Origin: a virus
DNA length: 33,127 nt
Virus record (IMG/VR): IMGVR_UViG_3300032240_001991
Coordinates: 1-33,127 of that record
Direction: 5' to 3' (one strand)
The stretch's first letter is position 1. The number at the start of each line of letters is the position of its first letter. Below the pieces are notes generated by a model. It was not told where the DNA came from, made no database searches, and saw only the letters and a list, made by a program, of their open reading frames with translations. The position numbers and the translations under genes are program-made. This document shows, in pieces, positions 13,524-21,365 of the stretch.

Positions 13524-16500
13524 ATGGCAACATTAAATTCACCTGGTGTATTAGTTTCAGTAGTTGACGAAAGCTTTTACTTACCAGCGGCACCGGGAAC
13601 AATCCCACTAGTTTTTGTAGCTTCTGCTTCTAACAAACAGAATGCTAGCGGTACAGCTACAGCAGCAGGCACACTAGATGCTAATGCTGGCAAGGTCTGG
13701 ACCATCACAAGTCAGCGCGATTTAGCTGATACATTTGGTACTCCATATTTCCAAACTGACGCTAGCGGTAACCCCGTTAACGCTGGTGAACTAAACGAAT
13801 ATGGCCTACAAGCAACTTATAGTTTGTTAGGCGTAAGTAGTCGTGCTTTTGTTGTAAGAGCTGATGTTGATCTTGGGCAATTGCACGGTGAAAGTTCTAT
13901 TCCAAATGGTGATCCTGCTTCAGGCACCTACTGGGTAGATACTGCAAATTCTTTATATGGTATTAGCGAATGGGATGCTACAAATGCAGTATTTGTAAAT
14001 AAAATCCCATTAGTAATTGATAACGATAATAAAGACATGGTTGCAGCACTTGCTGTAGACGAATGGGTTCCAAACGCTAGTTTTGGTTCACAAGGAAACT
14101 ATGCAATTACTGTAACTAGTGAAAATACCAACCAAGTTTGGTATAAGAACACCGACAACGCATGGGTTAAGGTTGGATCCAACAACGAAGACTTTAGCAC
14201 ATCATGGCATGCAAGCACATGCTGGCAGACCAGCTGGCCGGTAGTATCAAGTACTGGATTCAATGCGGTCAACTCCAGCACATCCTTTAAAATAAACACA
14301 GTATCGGTTACATTAGGATCAAATGTTACTCCAGCAGGCGTTGCAAGTAGCATTAACTCACAGATGTACACTTACGGTGTTGGTGCTAGAGTTGTTAACA
14401 ATAAACTTGCTATATATGCAGATGCGGGTGCTACTTCAAACGGCAGCACTGCAGATGGTAAGATTGCAATCGCAGCTGTTGGAACAGCTACTCAGGTACT
14501 AACCTCATTAGGTCTTGCAGCAGGTACATACGGCAATGTTGACCTTGCAGTACAACCTCATACACAGGTACCAAGATTTGCAACAAATGCAAATCCAACA
14601 GGAAGTGTTTATATTAAGACCACTGCACCAAACACAGGTGCAAACTGGTCTGTCAAATACTTTAACGGTTCTACTAAAACATGGGGAACAGTGAGCACAC
14701 CGATTTATGCTTCGTCGGCAGCAGCACTTTATGCTTATGACAAAGCCGGTGGATTAAATGTTCCAGTTGGAACACTTTACATTGAAAGTAATTATGATCA
14801 CGGAACAGGTGACACAGTTTCATCTCCATTGTTTGGAGAGTTTAAGGTATACCGCAGAAATGCAGTATATCCAACTACAATCACTTACAGTGTTCCAAGT
14901 ACTTTCACAGGATTTGCTGCCACAACCAGCACATTCCAGATTAAAGAAACTGTAGCAAATAGCTCAGCGTTTTCAGCAGGTGTCACAGTTACACTAGCAG
15001 CAAATGCAACACTTACTGATTTTGTAACAGCGGTTAGTGCTGCTGGATTAACAAATGTAAGTGCTGAATACGATTCAACTGCTGATACAATTAGCCTTAG
15101 TCATGCACTAGGCGGAGATATCAAACTGTTAGATGGAACTAATACTCCGTTGACTGGTAATGGCGCTAACGCATTAGGATTTACTGCTTATAATATGAGC
15201 ACAGGGTTAGGAACCGCAAACCTATATGCAACAGGTGAGTACGAAACAGACGGATTTACACTAAAGGCGTCTAACTGGAAGCCGTTGGTATTTGAAGCTA
15301 AAACTACTGCTCCTTATACAACACCAGCAGATGGCCAGTTATGGTATAGCTCAGTTGTAAATGAAGTTGATATTATGTATCACAACGGATCTACATGGGT
15401 AGGATACAAAACAGCGTTTCCAACATCTGATCCAAAAGGCCCGCAGGTAACTGCTACTGCTCCAACTACACAAAGTGACGGAACTCCGTTAGTTGACGGT
15501 GACATTTGGATCAGTACTGCTGATATGGAAAACTACGGAAAAGTTGTTTATGTCTGGAATGGTTCTACTTTAAAGTGGATACTACAGGATGTAACTGATC
15601 AAGTAACTCCAAATGGTTGGCTATTTGCTGATGCTCGATGGGCTGCAAGCGGACAGGCTTCGGAACCAGCTACAATCAAAGCACTATTAAGTAGCAACTA
15701 CCTAGATCCAGACGCTCCAGATCCTGCACTATACCCAGAAGGTATGCGCTTATGGAATCTACGTCGTTCAGGATATAATGTTAAAAAGTATCATTCAAAC
15801 TACATTAATATCTATGCTAACGACGGGAAGAACATTCGTTACAATAACGATATTATGGATAATACAATGGATCCATACTTTGCTGATCGCTGGGTAAGCG
15901 CAAGTCCAAATAATGCAGACGGTAGTGGAACGTTTGGACGCCATGCACAACGCGGTGTAGTTGTAGCAGCATTTAAGTCACTAGTTGATACTAACACAGC
16001 AATTAGAGATACAGATACTCTTACATTTAACTTAATTGCTTGCCCTGGTTATCCAGAAGCTGTGCAAAACATGGTTGCGTTCAATATTGATCGCAAGCAA
16101 ACAGCATTTGTGTTAGGTGACACACCGTTTAGATTAGCGGCCAATGGTACTGATTTAGCAGCATGGGGCAATAATACTAATGGTGCATTAGATAATAATG
16201 ACGAAGGCGGTGTAACACACGATCAGTATATGGCATTCTACTATCCAAGTGGATATACCAATGACAATTTAGGCAACTATATTGTTGTTCCGCCAAGTCA
16301 CATGATGATGAGAACTATTGCTAAGAGCGACAGTGTAAGCTTCCCATGGTTTGCACCAGCAGGACTACGCAGGGGTATTGTTGACAACGCAACCGCAGTA
16401 GGTTATGTTGAGGCAACAACTGGTGAGTTTAAACAAGCATCATTGTACGAAAGCCTACGTGATGTTATGGCGCAGAATGGACATATTAATCCAATAGCTA

Positions 16501-16889
16501 CACTACCAGGAAGTGGTATTGTTGTAATGGGTCAGTATACTCGTGCAAGCGTAGCTAGCGCATTAGATAGAGTAAATGTTGCAAGACTTGTTGCTTACAT
16601 TCGCAAGCAGCTAGAAATTCTATCTCGTCCGTTCTTGTTTGAACCAAACGACAAGATTACACGCGATGAAATTAAAGCAGCAGCTGACAGTTTCTTACTT
16701 GAATTAGTAGGACAGCGTGCGTTGTACGACTTCATTACAGTTTGTGACGAGTCAAACAACACACCTGCAAGAATTGATCGCAGTGAACTTTGGATGGATA
16801 TTGCTATTGAGCCAGTTAAGGCCGTAGAGTTCATCTACATTCCACTCAGACTAGTTAACACTGGTGCGATTGCGGCTGGTAACGTATAA
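13524..16889 (+). CDS. gp18: gp18-like contractile tail sheath protein, much enlarged
   Basis: 1121 residues, compared with 659 for T4 gp18. The N-terminal S-P-G-V-L-V-S-V-V-D-E-S opening and F-V-V-R-A-D-V-D strand are sheath-like, and the last ~330 residues (YPSGYTNDNLGNYIVVPPS, WFAPAGLRRG, LDRVNVARLVAYIRKQLE, RPFLFEPNDKITRDEI, IEPVKAVEFIYIPLRL) are the conserved C-terminal sheath core that contracts. The middle ~600 residues are Ala/Thr/Ser/Gly-rich insertions with repeated short units of the form G-x-(W/Y)-x-x-(S/T) followed by (Y/W)-x-x-G-S-x-x-W, for example MYHNGSTW and VWNGSTLKW. These would project from the tail surface. A strong late promoter and ribosome site precede it; the tail tube gene follows. 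Confidence 0.92.
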   Translation: MATLNSPGVLVSVVDESFYLPAAPGTIPLVFVASASNKQNASGTATAAGTLDANAGKVWTITSQRDLADTFGTPYFQTDASGNPVNAGELNEYGLQATYSLLGVSSRAFVVRADVDLGQLHGESSIPNGDPASGTYWVDTANSLYGISEWDATNAVFVNKIPLVIDNDNKDMVAALAVDEWVPNASFGSQGNYAITVTSENTNQVWYKNTDNAWVKVGSNNEDFSTSWHASTCWQTSWPVVSSTGFNAVNSSTSFKINTVSVTLGSNVTPAGVASSINSQMYTYGVGARVVNNKLAIYADAGATSNGSTADGKIAIAAVGTATQVLTSLGLAAGTYGNVDLAVQPHTQVPRFATNANPTGSVYIKTTAPNTGANWSVKYFNGSTKTWGTVSTPIYASSAAALYAYDKAGGLNVPVGTLYIESNYDHGTGDTVSSPLFGEFKVYRRNAVYPTTITYSVPSTFTGFAATTSTFQIKETVANSSAFSAGVTVTLAANATLTDFVTAVSAAGLTNVSAEYDSTADTISLSHALGGDIKLLDGTNTPLTGNGANALGFTAYNMSTGLGTANLYATGEYETDGFTLKASNWKPLVFEAKTTAPYTTPADGQLWYSSVVNEVDIMYHNGSTWVGYKTAFPTSDPKGPQVTATAPTTQSDGTPLVDGDIWISTADMENYGKVVYVWNGSTLKWILQDVTDQVTPNGWLFADARWAASGQASEPATIKALLSSNYLDPDAPDPALYPEGMRLWNLRRSGYNVKKYHSNYINIYANDGKNIRYNNDIMDNTMDPYFADRWVSASPNNADGSGTFGRHAQRGVVVAAFKSLVDTNTAIRDTDTLTFNLIACPGYPEAVQNMVAFNIDRKQTAFVLGDTPFRLAANGTDLAAWGNNTNGALDNNDEGGVTHDQYMAFYYPSGYTNDNLGNYIVVPPSHMMMRTIAKSDSVSFPWFAPAGLRRGIVDNATAVGYVEATTGEFKQASLYESLRDVMAQNGHINPIATLPGSGIVVMGQYTRASVASALDRVNVARLVAYIRKQLEILSRPFLFEPNDKITRDEIKAAADSFLLELVGQRALYDFITVCDESNNTPARIDRSELWMDIAIEPVKAVEFIYIPLRLVNTGAIAAGNV

Positions 16890-16891
16890 TA

Positions 16892-16899
16892 GGTAAATA
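16892..16899 (+). promoter_or_regulatory. Late promoter octamer GGTAAATA for gp19
   Basis: A late-type octamer between the sheath stop and the tube gene. A start near 16905 would leave about 16 nt of leader with AAGGAG at 16908-16913. The first two bases depart from consensus, so it is weaker evidence than the gp18 promoter. Confidence 0.45.
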
Positions 16900-16920
16900 A
16901 AAGAGATAAGGAGCACTTAG

Positions 16921-17547
16921 ATGGCAATTTCCAGTTTGAGTAAGTTAGGAGTTCCACTAGAAGGAAACCAGAGCGCAAACAACCAAGGTTTATTAATGCC
17001 GAAGCTTTCATACCGCTTCCGTGTATTATTTCAAAACTTAGGTGTTAGCAAACCAACAACAGAACTAACCAAACAGGTTATGACTGCTGCAAGACCTTCG
17101 CCAGAATTTGATGATGTTGTACTAGATGTCTATAACAGCAGAATTAAACTTGCTGGTAAGGCTAAGTGGAACGACATTTCAATTGTCGTGCGTGACGATG
17201 CTCTTGGTTCAGTTAGCAAACTAGTTGGAGAACAGTTGCAGAAGCAGATGGATTTTTATGAACAAGCTTCAGCTGCTAGCGGCATCGATTATAAATTCAC
17301 AACCAAGATTGAAATTCTTGATGGTGGAAACGGTGCGTTTGATCCAACAGTGTTAGAAACATTTGAGGTATATGGTTGCTATCTAAGCAAAGCAGAATAC
17401 GCTCAGCTTGATTATAGTAAGAGTGATCCATTACAGATTACAATGACAATCAAGTACGACAATGCTCTACAGGTTAACACCGCAGGTGTACCAAACGGCA
17501 TTGGCGTAAATGTTGGACGCACAATACGTACTTTAGCTACAGGTTAA
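16921..17547 (+). CDS. gp19: gp19-like tail tube protein
   Basis: 208 residues (T4 gp19 is 163). Features of the tube fold include Y-R-F-R-V-L-F near residue 30, a P-S-P-E-F-D-D-V-V-L-D-V-Y-N-S segment, W-N-D-I-S-I-V-V-R-D-D and a C-terminal Y-G-C-Y-L-S ... D-P-L-Q-I-T-M-T-I-K-Y-D-N, as in phage tube proteins that stack as hexamers inside the sheath. It follows the sheath gene, as in T4, with its own ribosome site AAGGAG. A strong hairpin terminator lies right after its stop, marking the end of the sheath-tube unit. Extra N-terminal residues account for part of the greater length. Confidence 0.9.
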   Translation: MAISSLSKLGVPLEGNQSANNQGLLMPKLSYRFRVLFQNLGVSKPTTELTKQVMTAARPSPEFDDVVLDVYNSRIKLAGKAKWNDISIVVRDDALGSVSKLVGEQLQKQMDFYEQASAASGIDYKFTTKIEILDGGNGAFDPTVLETFEVYGCYLSKAEYAQLDYSKSDPLQITMTIKYDNALQVNTAGVPNGIGVNVGRTIRTLATG

Positions 17548-17566
17548 TAGAAATCGTAGATCAAAG

Positions 17567-17595
17567 AAAGGGCGTAAAATTTACGCCCTTTTTTT
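17567..17595 (+). terminator. Intrinsic terminator after gp19
   Basis: AAAGGGCGTAAA (17567-17578) pairs with TTTACGCCCTTT in a near-perfect hairpin followed by a T run to 17595. It would end the sheath-tube transcript. The late promoter of the next gene begins only 4 nt later. Confidence 0.85.
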
Positions 17596-17598
17596 ATG

Positions 17599-17606
17599 AC
17601 TAAATA
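17599..17606 (+). promoter_or_regulatory. Late promoter octamer ACTAAATA for the gp54-like gene
   Basis: The octamer starts just after the terminator and ends 5 nt before the ATG at 17612. T4 spacing would put the first transcribed base at the A of the ATG. There is no Shine-Dalgarno sequence. Confidence 0.55.
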
Positions 17607-17611
17607 TTGTT

Positions 17612-18790
17612 ATGGCAAACGCATTTGTAAATTTTCTCTCAGGGGTGTTAAACGGTTCTGGTAATCTTAGAGATTATCAACATGCCTCAAGACTGTATGT
17701 AAGTAATACATACGAACTTGCACCAAAGAACGGATGGATTTATTATGTTGTAGTTAATATAAATCCAGATCTTGCAAATGCAATAACAGATAACACACTT
17801 AAAACTGAATTTAATGCTTGGTATAACAAATATAAAGGTATGGTTGGGTTATTAGCTAAACAAGTTGATAGTCCAAAGTTTACTGTAGAGACAGAGATAC
17901 TTAATCAATACAATAGAAAAACAGTTGTACAAAAGAGAATTAATTATGATTCCCTTTCAATTGTTTTTCACGACGATATGGCTAATGTTTCCACTAATTT
18001 ATGGAAAGCCTATTACCAATATTATTACGGAGACAGTAATGACTCTTCTTTTGGTGGCACTGTAAAAACTAAATCCGCCAAATATAGCGATAACAAGTAT
18101 AATGAATTTAACGGGCAGCAGACATACCGATACGGTTTAAATAATAGCCAGAGCATACCGTTTTTTGATTCAATTGACATCTATCAACTAAATCAGCGAC
18201 ATTATACTTCTTTTAAAATTGTCAATCCAATAATTAAAAGTTGGCAACACGATCAGTTAGATCAAACACAAGGTAATAGAGTATTAACTAGTAAGTTAGT
18301 AGTAGATTACGAAACTGTAATTTATGATACAAAAGATACAAATGCAGTTACAAAAGGAAATCCTGGATTTAATAAAAATCATTATGATACCACGCCTAGT
18401 CCATTAAGCATAGGCGGCCAAGGAACTACTAGCGTCCTTGGTCCAGGTGGTCTAGTTGCAGGAGCTAAATCAGTGTTTGGTACATTAACAAATCCAGGAG
18501 CTAGTCCATTAGATTTACTAAATGCTGCTATACAAACAGGTAATATTGTTCGCAATGCAAAGAATATTTCTACCGCAGGATTAAAAGAAGAGGGGACAGG
18601 AATATTAACTAGCGTATTATCTGGTATTGAACAATCACCTTCTATACCTGGACAAACTACTGGACAGAGAATTATTTCTGGAACTTTAAATGGGTTAAAT
18701 CAAACCTTAACTCCCGCAGGCATTAATGTTCCTACCGGCAATAAGACAACAAATAATTCAGTAAAAGCAACTCCGGTTACTATAGGATAA
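17612..18790 (+). CDS. gp54: Tail-tube-like baseplate protein (gp54/gp48 type)
   Basis: 392 residues. The first ~240 residues follow the tail tube fold: S-P-K-F-T-V-E-T-E-I-L-N-Q-Y-N-R-K and Y-D-S-L-S-I-V-F-H-D-D align with P-S-P-E-F-D-D-V-V-L-D-V-Y-N-S and W-N-D-I-S-I-V-V-R-D-D of gp19. The opening F-V-N-F-L-S-G-V-L-N-G-S-G-N-L-R-D-Y-Q-H-A-S-R-L-Y resembles gp54 of cyanophage-type T4-likes. T4 gp54 (320 residues) initiates tube polymerisation on the baseplate, and gp48 is a related cap. The C-terminal third is Gly/Ser/Thr-rich with a helix (PLDLLNAAIQTGNIVRNAKN). The choice between gp54 and gp48 is uncertain. It is first in a unit running into gp4 and gp16. Confidence 0.7.
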   Translation: MANAFVNFLSGVLNGSGNLRDYQHASRLYVSNTYELAPKNGWIYYVVVNINPDLANAITDNTLKTEFNAWYNKYKGMVGLLAKQVDSPKFTVETEILNQYNRKTVVQKRINYDSLSIVFHDDMANVSTNLWKAYYQYYYGDSNDSSFGGTVKTKSAKYSDNKYNEFNGQQTYRYGLNNSQSIPFFDSIDIYQLNQRHYTSFKIVNPIIKSWQHDQLDQTQGNRVLTSKLVVDYETVIYDTKDTNAVTKGNPGFNKNHYDTTPSPLSIGGQGTTSVLGPGGLVAGAKSVFGTLTNPGASPLDLLNAAIQTGNIVRNAKNISTAGLKEEGTGILTSVLSGIEQSPSIPGQTTGQRIISGTLNGLNQTLTPAGINVPTGNKTTNNSVKATPVTIG

Positions 18791-18793
18791 GTC

Positions 18794-19171
18794 ATGTCTA
18801 ATCTTTACTCAAACATCCCACCAAGATCTTCAGCATCAAGCTCTAATCCTACGGTAGAAGTATTCAATAACTACTACAAGTTGCCTGTAAGCATTAGCAA
18901 TAACGACTTAGTCGCTATGATAGGATTTTTTGAAAGCAAAGGATTTGAGCCAGTATCAGCTGAAAGAACAGCAGTTATTATTCTTACGCAAGCCGCAAAA
19001 GACGGATACAGTGCTATGCAAGTAATGGATACACTAAAGGGATTAGATTCAATAGAAATTAGTGGACTAGTTGCTGAAATACTAAACTATAACAGAGTGA
19101 ATACTAGTCTGCTAGGAGTCGTACAATATTACTCTCCATCAGAAGAAGTTATACGTAACATAATTGCATGA
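18794..19171 (+). CDS. Conserved small phage protein of unknown function
   Basis: 125 residues. The N-terminus is a flexible Ser/Pro segment (SNIPPRSSASSSNPT), followed by a largely helical domain (NNDLVAMIGFFESKGF, ERTAVIILTQAAKDGY, MQVMDTLKGLDS, ISGLVAEILNYNR). I remember similar proteins beginning MSNLYS-IPPR in marine T4-like phages, also near tail/head completion genes, without a known role. It starts 3 nt after the gp54-like stop and overlaps gp4 by 4 nt (ATGA), so it is co-translated with virion genes. A structural or assembly role is likely but unproven. Confidence 0.65.
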   Translation: MSNLYSNIPPRSSASSSNPTVEVFNNYYKLPVSISNNDLVAMIGFFESKGFEPVSAERTAVIILTQAAKDGYSAMQVMDTLKGLDSIEISGLVAEILNYNRVNTSLLGVVQYYSPSEEVIRNIIA

Positions 19172-19605
19172 CACTAAAATTTGCACAAGGTACCTATAGA
19201 TTAAAAAATCCAGAGAAATATATTGGATTAGGATCCCCTACTTATAGAAGTAGTTGGGAATTTCAGGTAATGAAAATGTGCGACGAAAATATTGCAATTA
19301 AAGAATGGGCTAGTGAGAGTGTAAAAATTCCATATCGAGATCCGTTAACTGGAAAACAGACAGTTTATGTCCCAGATTTTTTAGTGGTATTTGTAGATAA
19401 AAATAACAAAAAACGTGCTGAGTTATGGGAAGTAAAACCAATTAGCCAAACATTGAGAGAACATGTTGGTAAAAATAAGTACAATCAAGCACAGTTTGTA
19501 AAGAATCAAGTCAAGTGGGCTACTGCAAGAAATTGGTGTAAACAAAACGGTGTGCATTTTAGAATTATTACTGAAAAAGAATTATTCCATACAGGTAAAA
19601 AATAA
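19168..19605 (+). CDS. gp4: gp4-like head completion nuclease
   Basis: 145 residues (T4 gp4 is 150). The opening (K-N-P-E-K-Y-I-G, Y-R-S-S-W-E-F) and S-E-S-V-K-I-P-Y match this family, and the residues form a TnsA/PD-(D/E)xK nuclease site: E31 in SSWE, D70 in V-P-D-F, and E88-x-K90 in W-E-V-K. In T4 the protein is added to filled heads and is needed to finish DNA-containing heads; a nuclease role at the packaged DNA end is inferred from the fold. It overlaps the gene before (ATGA) and the terminase small subunit after it (TAATG), linking head completion with packaging. Confidence 0.82.
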   Translation: MTLKFAQGTYRLKNPEKYIGLGSPTYRSSWEFQVMKMCDENIAIKEWASESVKIPYRDPLTGKQTVYVPDFLVVFVDKNNKKRAELWEVKPISQTLREHVGKNKYNQAQFVKNQVKWATARNWCKQNGVHFRIITEKELFHTGKK

Positions 19606-20078
19606 TGACTAGAAAATTAGAAGAAATACTTAACATTGATTCTAAAGAAGAAACAGTAACTCCGGTTGTAGAAGAAGCATCTCCTCCTGCAACGATAGAC
19701 TTAGAAGCTAGATTAGAAGAGTTTGATAAAATTTCAGCAGCTCTTCCTAGAGTTAAAGGATTAGGAGATATTAGTGATGCAGAGTTAGATGCGTTAGGCG
19801 CCAAAGCAGAAAAAGCCTACGACGATTTAATGGATCTTGGCATGAATGTAGAGGCACGATACGGTGCTCGTATGTTTGAAGTAGCCGCTAATATGATGAA
19901 TGCTGCTATACAAGCTAAAAGTGCTAAGATTGACAAGAAGCTTAAGATGATTGATCTGCAAATTAAAAAACTAGCTCTCGATAAAAAGCACGGAACTGAA
20001 ACAGAAGAGATTGCTGGCGAGGGTTATATTATGACAGATCGCAATAGCATCTTAGAAAAACTAAAGAATTTGAAATAA
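19605..20078 (+). CDS. gp16: gp16-like terminase small subunit
   Basis: 157 residues (T4 gp16 is 164). It has a long acidic N-terminal part, an A-R-Y-G-A-R-M-F-E-V-A-A-N-M-M-N-A-A-I-Q-A-K helix and an adjoining K-I-D-K-K-L-K-M-I-D-L-Q-I-K-K-L-A helix, as expected for the antiparallel coiled-coil core that assembles gp16 into rings, followed by a variable C-terminus. The small subunit stimulates the gp17 motor and helps recognise concatemer DNA. Its ATG overlaps the gp4 stop. Unlike T4, gp17 does not follow directly: two or three other genes lie between. The call rests on helix pattern, size and remembered similarity to cyanophage gp16. Confidence 0.75.
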   Translation: MTRKLEEILNIDSKEETVTPVVEEASPPATIDLEARLEEFDKISAALPRVKGLGDISDAELDALGAKAEKAYDDLMDLGMNVEARYGARMFEVAANMMNAAIQAKSAKIDKKLKMIDLQIKKLALDKKHGTETEEIAGEGYIMTDRNSILEKLKNLK

Positions 20079-20081
20079 ATA
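20074..20081 (+). promoter_or_regulatory. Late promoter octamer AATAAATA after gp16
   Basis: It overlaps the gp16 stop codon. A start near 20087 leaves about 14 nt to the ATG at 20101, with AGGGA at 20088-20092 as a ribosome site. Confidence 0.5.
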
Positions 20082-20100
20082 AAGCATAGGGAACTATACT

Positions 20101-20694
20101 ATGACAAAGAATTTTAAAGAATATCTTGCAGAAAGTTGCAAAAAATGGGACTTCCGTATCAAAGTTGCGGGCGAATTTAATGAAGAAAAAGTTAAAACAA
20201 TGGAAGCTTTACTTAATAAATTCCAAGTTTCTAAATTTAAGAAAGTAGGTACTACTCCAATTCAGTCGTTACCTTTAGACTTTCCTAAGATTAGATTTGC
20301 TGAAGTTACAATTTTTGAAGCTGTAGTTGATTATCCAACTACTCAAATGGAATTGCAGGAATATCTTTGCACAAGTTTAGGCATTACAAAAGATGCATTA
20401 GTTGTTCGTCGTCCAGGAGAGCCATCTGAATCTTATCAAGAACCGCATGAGCCTCACGAAGGTGCATTATTAACTGATAGTGAATACAAAGAAGTTAAGA
20501 ATGCTAAGTTTGACGAGTACTACGGGGACAAGTATAACGAAAGTTTTCTTAAAGAATTAAACGATGTTCTTAAACTCCAGCGTAAAGCTCGAGGAGAAGA
20601 AATTCCTTCAGAAACTAAGGTTCACTTTAATACCGATGACAAGCCTAATAATAAAAGTCCTGTAGAACAGGCTGCAGATCCAAGAAAAAAGTAA
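20101..20694 (+). CDS. Unknown late protein with capsid-targeting-like N-terminus
   Basis: 197 residues, no family function known. It begins M-T-K-N-F-K-E-Y-L-A-E-S, strikingly like the T4 internal-protein capsid-targeting peptide M-K-T-Y-Q-E-F-I-A-E-A, with L-A-E/S in the place where the gp21 protease would cut. An alpha/beta domain follows (WDFRIKVAGEFNEEKVK, PKIRFAEVTIFEAVVDYP, TTQMELQEYLC), with repeated edge strands reminiscent of a ferredoxin-like fold, then a Pro/Glu-rich linker and a charged C-terminus. It has its own late promoter and lies between terminase subunits. A protein packaged in the head or working at assembly is plausible from position and N-terminus only. Confidence 0.6.
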   Translation: MTKNFKEYLAESCKKWDFRIKVAGEFNEEKVKTMEALLNKFQVSKFKKVGTTPIQSLPLDFPKIRFAEVTIFEAVVDYPTTQMELQEYLCTSLGITKDALVVRRPGEPSESYQEPHEPHEGALLTDSEYKEVKNAKFDEYYGDKYNESFLKELNDVLKLQRKARGEEIPSETKVHFNTDDKPNNKSPVEQAADPRKK

Positions 20695-20696
20695 TC

Positions 20697-21365
20697 ATGA
20701 AAAAAACAACATCAAAGATAAAAAAAGAAGCAACAGTGACCTTTACAAAAAACGGTAAAGACATGACCCGTCCGGGCGGCGAACTTGATGTTGAATCTGA
20801 TCCTTTTACAACTAACGAACAAAACAAGAGAGAAAATACCATGGAAAATTTAGACACTAACGCATTGAAATACCTAGCAGGGGTTACAAAAACTATTACA
20901 GAATGCGGAATTCCAATGGCAGGTTCTCATTCTCCCGCAAGCATTAATATTACAGCTAGCAATGGACCAGAACTAACTGGCATGCTTAAGGATCTTATGG
21001 GTTTAGCAGGTATTCATAAATCAGCTGATCCTACAGCAGTGCTAACAACTACTCCAGGTCCAACTATGGCCGCAGCAGATACGGCAGAACCTAGAGAAAT
21101 GCCTTCTATGCAAGATTTAATTAAGAAGGTAACCGGCGGTGAACCAAATCCAGAAATGGTACAAGATAGTATGAACGATAATCGTGTTTATGATAATAGT
21201 CCAGATGAACAAGGTAAAGCAGATAGCAACTGGCCAATTGACGGTGATCGAGATAACAACTTGGTAGCAAACAAAGACATGGTAGTTGATAGAAATAAAG
21301 TAACTGCTGAGAGTTTATTTGCTGCGTACCAAGAATTTATTGCCGAAAATAAAAAAAAAGTTTAA
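20697..21365 (+). CDS. Unknown late protein ending at an A9 slippery tract
   Basis: 222 residues from the ATG 2 nt after the preceding stop; an internal ATG at 20841 (MENLDTNALKYLAG) is an alternative start. The N-terminus is Lys/Thr-rich; the centre is Ala/Thr/Pro-rich with MKDL-type helices (GMLKDLMGLAG, MQDLIKKVTGG); the acidic C-terminal part contains DNNLVANKDMVVDRNK and ends E-S-L-F-A-A-Y-Q-E-F-I-A-E-N-K-K-K-V. The A-Y-Q-E-F-I-A-E stretch matches the T4 capsid-targeting motif but here sits at the C-terminus. The last Lys codons are a run of nine A, where a -1 shift would continue into the next frame and give a 422-residue fusion. No function recognised. Confidence 0.6.
   Translation: MKKTTSKIKKEATVTFTKNGKDMTRPGGELDVESDPFTTNEQNKRENTMENLDTNALKYLAGVTKTITECGIPMAGSHSPASINITASNGPELTGMLKDLMGLAGIHKSADPTAVLTTTPGPTMAAADTAEPREMPSMQDLIKKVTGGEPNPEMVQDSMNDNRVYDNSPDEQGKADSNWPIDGDRDNNLVANKDMVVDRNKVTAESLFAAYQEFIAENKKKV
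21351..21359 (+). other. Nine-A slippery tract, candidate -1 frameshift / transcriptional slippage site
   Basis: Zero-frame codons are AAA AAA AAA GTT TAA. The -1 frame is closed by TAA at 21350-21352 and then open through to 21964, so only a shift inside this tract joins the frames. The tract includes a canonical A AAA AAA heptamer. A missing A in the assembly would look the same. Confidence 0.5.
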
